The notes under the pieces are model-generated. The model did no database searches. It was not told the origin of the DNA and was given only the letters and a program-made list of their open reading frames with translations. The position numbers and the translations under genes are program-made. From positions 62,001 through 126,000 of the forward strand of contig JAHHHL010000008.1 in the NCBI GenBank assembly GCA_019359375.1: DNA of 64,000 bases. The letters run 5' to 3'. Shown one piece after another: positions 63,225-64,000 of the stretch; within the stretch, counting starts at the first letter, position 1; each line of letters opens with the position of its first letter. Source of the stretch: Lyngbya sp. HA4199-MV5 (lineage in GTDB: Bacteria > Cyanobacteriota > Cyanobacteriia > Leptolyngbyales > Leptolyngbyaceae).

Positions 63225-63752
63225 ATGACTGCGAAAAAGAAAAAAGCTCAGGGTGATGCCGCTCCTACGTCAAAGGAAGCGGCTACATCTCACGCGTTAC
63301 CCTTTGAGCCTGTCCGTCAAAAGCAACCAAAGCCGACGGCTGCTCCAACTAGCCCAACTCCGGTAAGGCAATCTACCGTAACTAAGGGCAAGCAGTCACT
63401 TCAGGGTATGCCAAGCGCTTCTAGTATTCCAGAGGTGATCAACCGCCGGATGGTCAGCCGAGCGGTCTTCTTTTGTGGCATTCCGACCGCGTGTGCCATC
63501 CTGACCTTTGTGGGTAGCTACTTTGCGATCGCCAACGACCTGTTCAAGCCACCAAATGCGGCTGTTCTACTGGTCAGTTTAGGCTTCTTTGGGCTGGGTG
63601 TGCTGGGATTAAGCTATGGTCCCCTCTCTGCCTGCTGGGATGAGGAGCGCGTGGGGAACGCTTTAGGCTTTGACGAATTTAAATTGAATTTTGGGCGGCT
63701 TCGAGACTCCTGGCGTGCTGCGCAAGCGACGAAGGACGCTTCATCCGATTGA
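63225..63752 (+). CDS. PAM68-family photosystem II assembly protein
   Basis: 175-residue thylakoid or inner-membrane protein of DUF3464. A disordered, basic N-terminal 75 residues precede two membrane segments at about 83-105 and 115-137, then the conserved end LSACWDEERVGNALGFDEF. PAM68 proteins aid assembly of early photosystem II intermediates. It probably shares a transcript with rpsO, a linkage I believe is frequent in cyanobacteria. Confidence 0.9.
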   Translation: MTAKKKKAQGDAAPTSKEAATSHALPFEPVRQKQPKPTAAPTSPTPVRQSTVTKGKQSLQGMPSASSIPEVINRRMVSRAVFFCGIPTACAILTFVGSYFAIANDLFKPPNAAVLLVSLGFFGLGVLGLSYGPLSACWDEERVGNALGFDEFKLNFGRLRDSWRAAQATKDASSD

Positions 63753-63789
63753 TCGCTCGTTGATCTACGCATAGTAGGGACGTATCACC

Positions 63790-64000
63790 ATGATTGTGGT
63801 CATGAAAATTGGCTCTCCAGAAGCCGAAATTACTCGCCTCACCGACGAATTTTCTAGCTGGAATTTGAATCCAGAGAAGATCGTGGGCAAACACAAAGTC
63901 GTGATTGGCTTGGTTGGCGATACCGTGGACATGGATCCCCTCCAAATTCAGGAGACTAGCCCCTGGATTGAGCAGGTGCTGCGCGTTGAGAAACCATACA
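63790..64000 (+). CDS. aroF: DAHP synthase, N-terminal part (cut by window edge)
   Basis: 70 codons from ATG 63790 (MIVVMKIGSPEAEITRL) run off the window. The fragment is the N-terminal ferredoxin-like domain common to the type Ibeta DAHP synthases, with GLVGDTVDMDPLQIQ. The full enzyme would make 3-deoxy-7-phosphoheptulonate for aromatic amino acids. Confidence 0.85.
   Translation, partial: MIVVMKIGSPEAEITRLTDEFSSWNLNPEKIVGKHKVVIGLVGDTVDMDPLQIQETSPWIEQVLRVEKPY

Overview
The window is chromosomal DNA from a cyanobacterium. The signs are very dense HIP1-type GCGATCGC octamers in genes and spacers, two SLH-OprB iron-uptake porins, a PAM68 photosystem II assembly protein, the short cyanobacterial type of Hfq beside dapF, a PTPA-CTERM protein, class II FBP aldolase, and spacers full of short purine/pyrimidine tandem repeats. 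Genus cannot be fixed from this sequence alone. I see no rRNA, tRNA, CRISPR array or intact transposase gene.

Layout. 0.4-6.1 kb: 6-phosphofructokinase, an SH3b protein, then PuuE-type allantoinase and OHCU decarboxylase (uric acid to allantoate steps) separated by a Uma2 nuclease-like gene on the other strand, then an EAL phosphodiesterase. 6.4-14.2 kb: a methyltransferase-TPR-SPINDLY fusion, a ROK sugar kinase, a TTC38-like TPR protein and an iron-uptake porin. 14.4-18.5 kb: a fibro-slime/Calx-beta surface protein, RsmE and a TPR protein. 18.6-29.7 kb: an exopolysaccharide assembly and modification locus (acyltransferase, FrhB-like iron-sulfur oxidoreductase and Wzx flippase on the minus strand; Wza-like exporter, BY-kinase co-polymerase and a kinase-less co-polymerase on the plus strand). 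29.9-38.9 kb: metallophosphoesterase, stand-alone receiver, ABC exporter, second porin with a Fur-box-like site, alpha/beta hydrolase and a PD-(D/E)XK-like protein. 39.2-50.6 kb: housekeeping genes (fba, oligopeptidase B, hfq, dapF, SAM hydroxide adenosyltransferase, ilvE, a DivIVA/Cdv3-like protein overlapping coaD) plus small proteins and a frameshifted phosphatase. 51-57 kb: accessory genes (papain-like Cys protein, YdcF, PTPA-CTERM, GNAT, GIY-YIG, small unknowns). 57.7-64 kb: amidohydrolase, S33 peptidase, lipoprotein, GH13 enzyme, rpsO, PAM68 and the start of a DAHP synthase.

The main discovery material is non-coding. (1) A 131-bp MITE with about 18-bp terminal inverted repeats occurs six times (70, 14197, 30839, 31847, 49211, 53794), always exactly 131 bp and apparently inserted at TA/CTAG. 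(2) A roughly 220-bp repeat with several hairpins occurs twice (30811-31161 and 31997-32219). Its stems are kept by wobble or compensatory changes, which suggests a structured RNA or a palindromic transposon end. One copy is interrupted by a MITE and the other looks like the empty site. (3) A compact unit at 56.4-57.2 kb has a BlaI/MecI/CopY-like operator in a promoter, a 76-codon leader ORF and a strong terminator that stops 9 nt before the RBS core of the next gene, an attenuator-like layout. Other unusual points are the fused methyltransferase-GT41 protein, a frameshift at a T6 tract in a tyrosine-phosphatase-like gene, the coaD/cdv3-like overlap, and an RsmE with a changed knot motif.

All start-site choices, domain limits and site calls come from reading the sequence by eye. 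No database search was possible.
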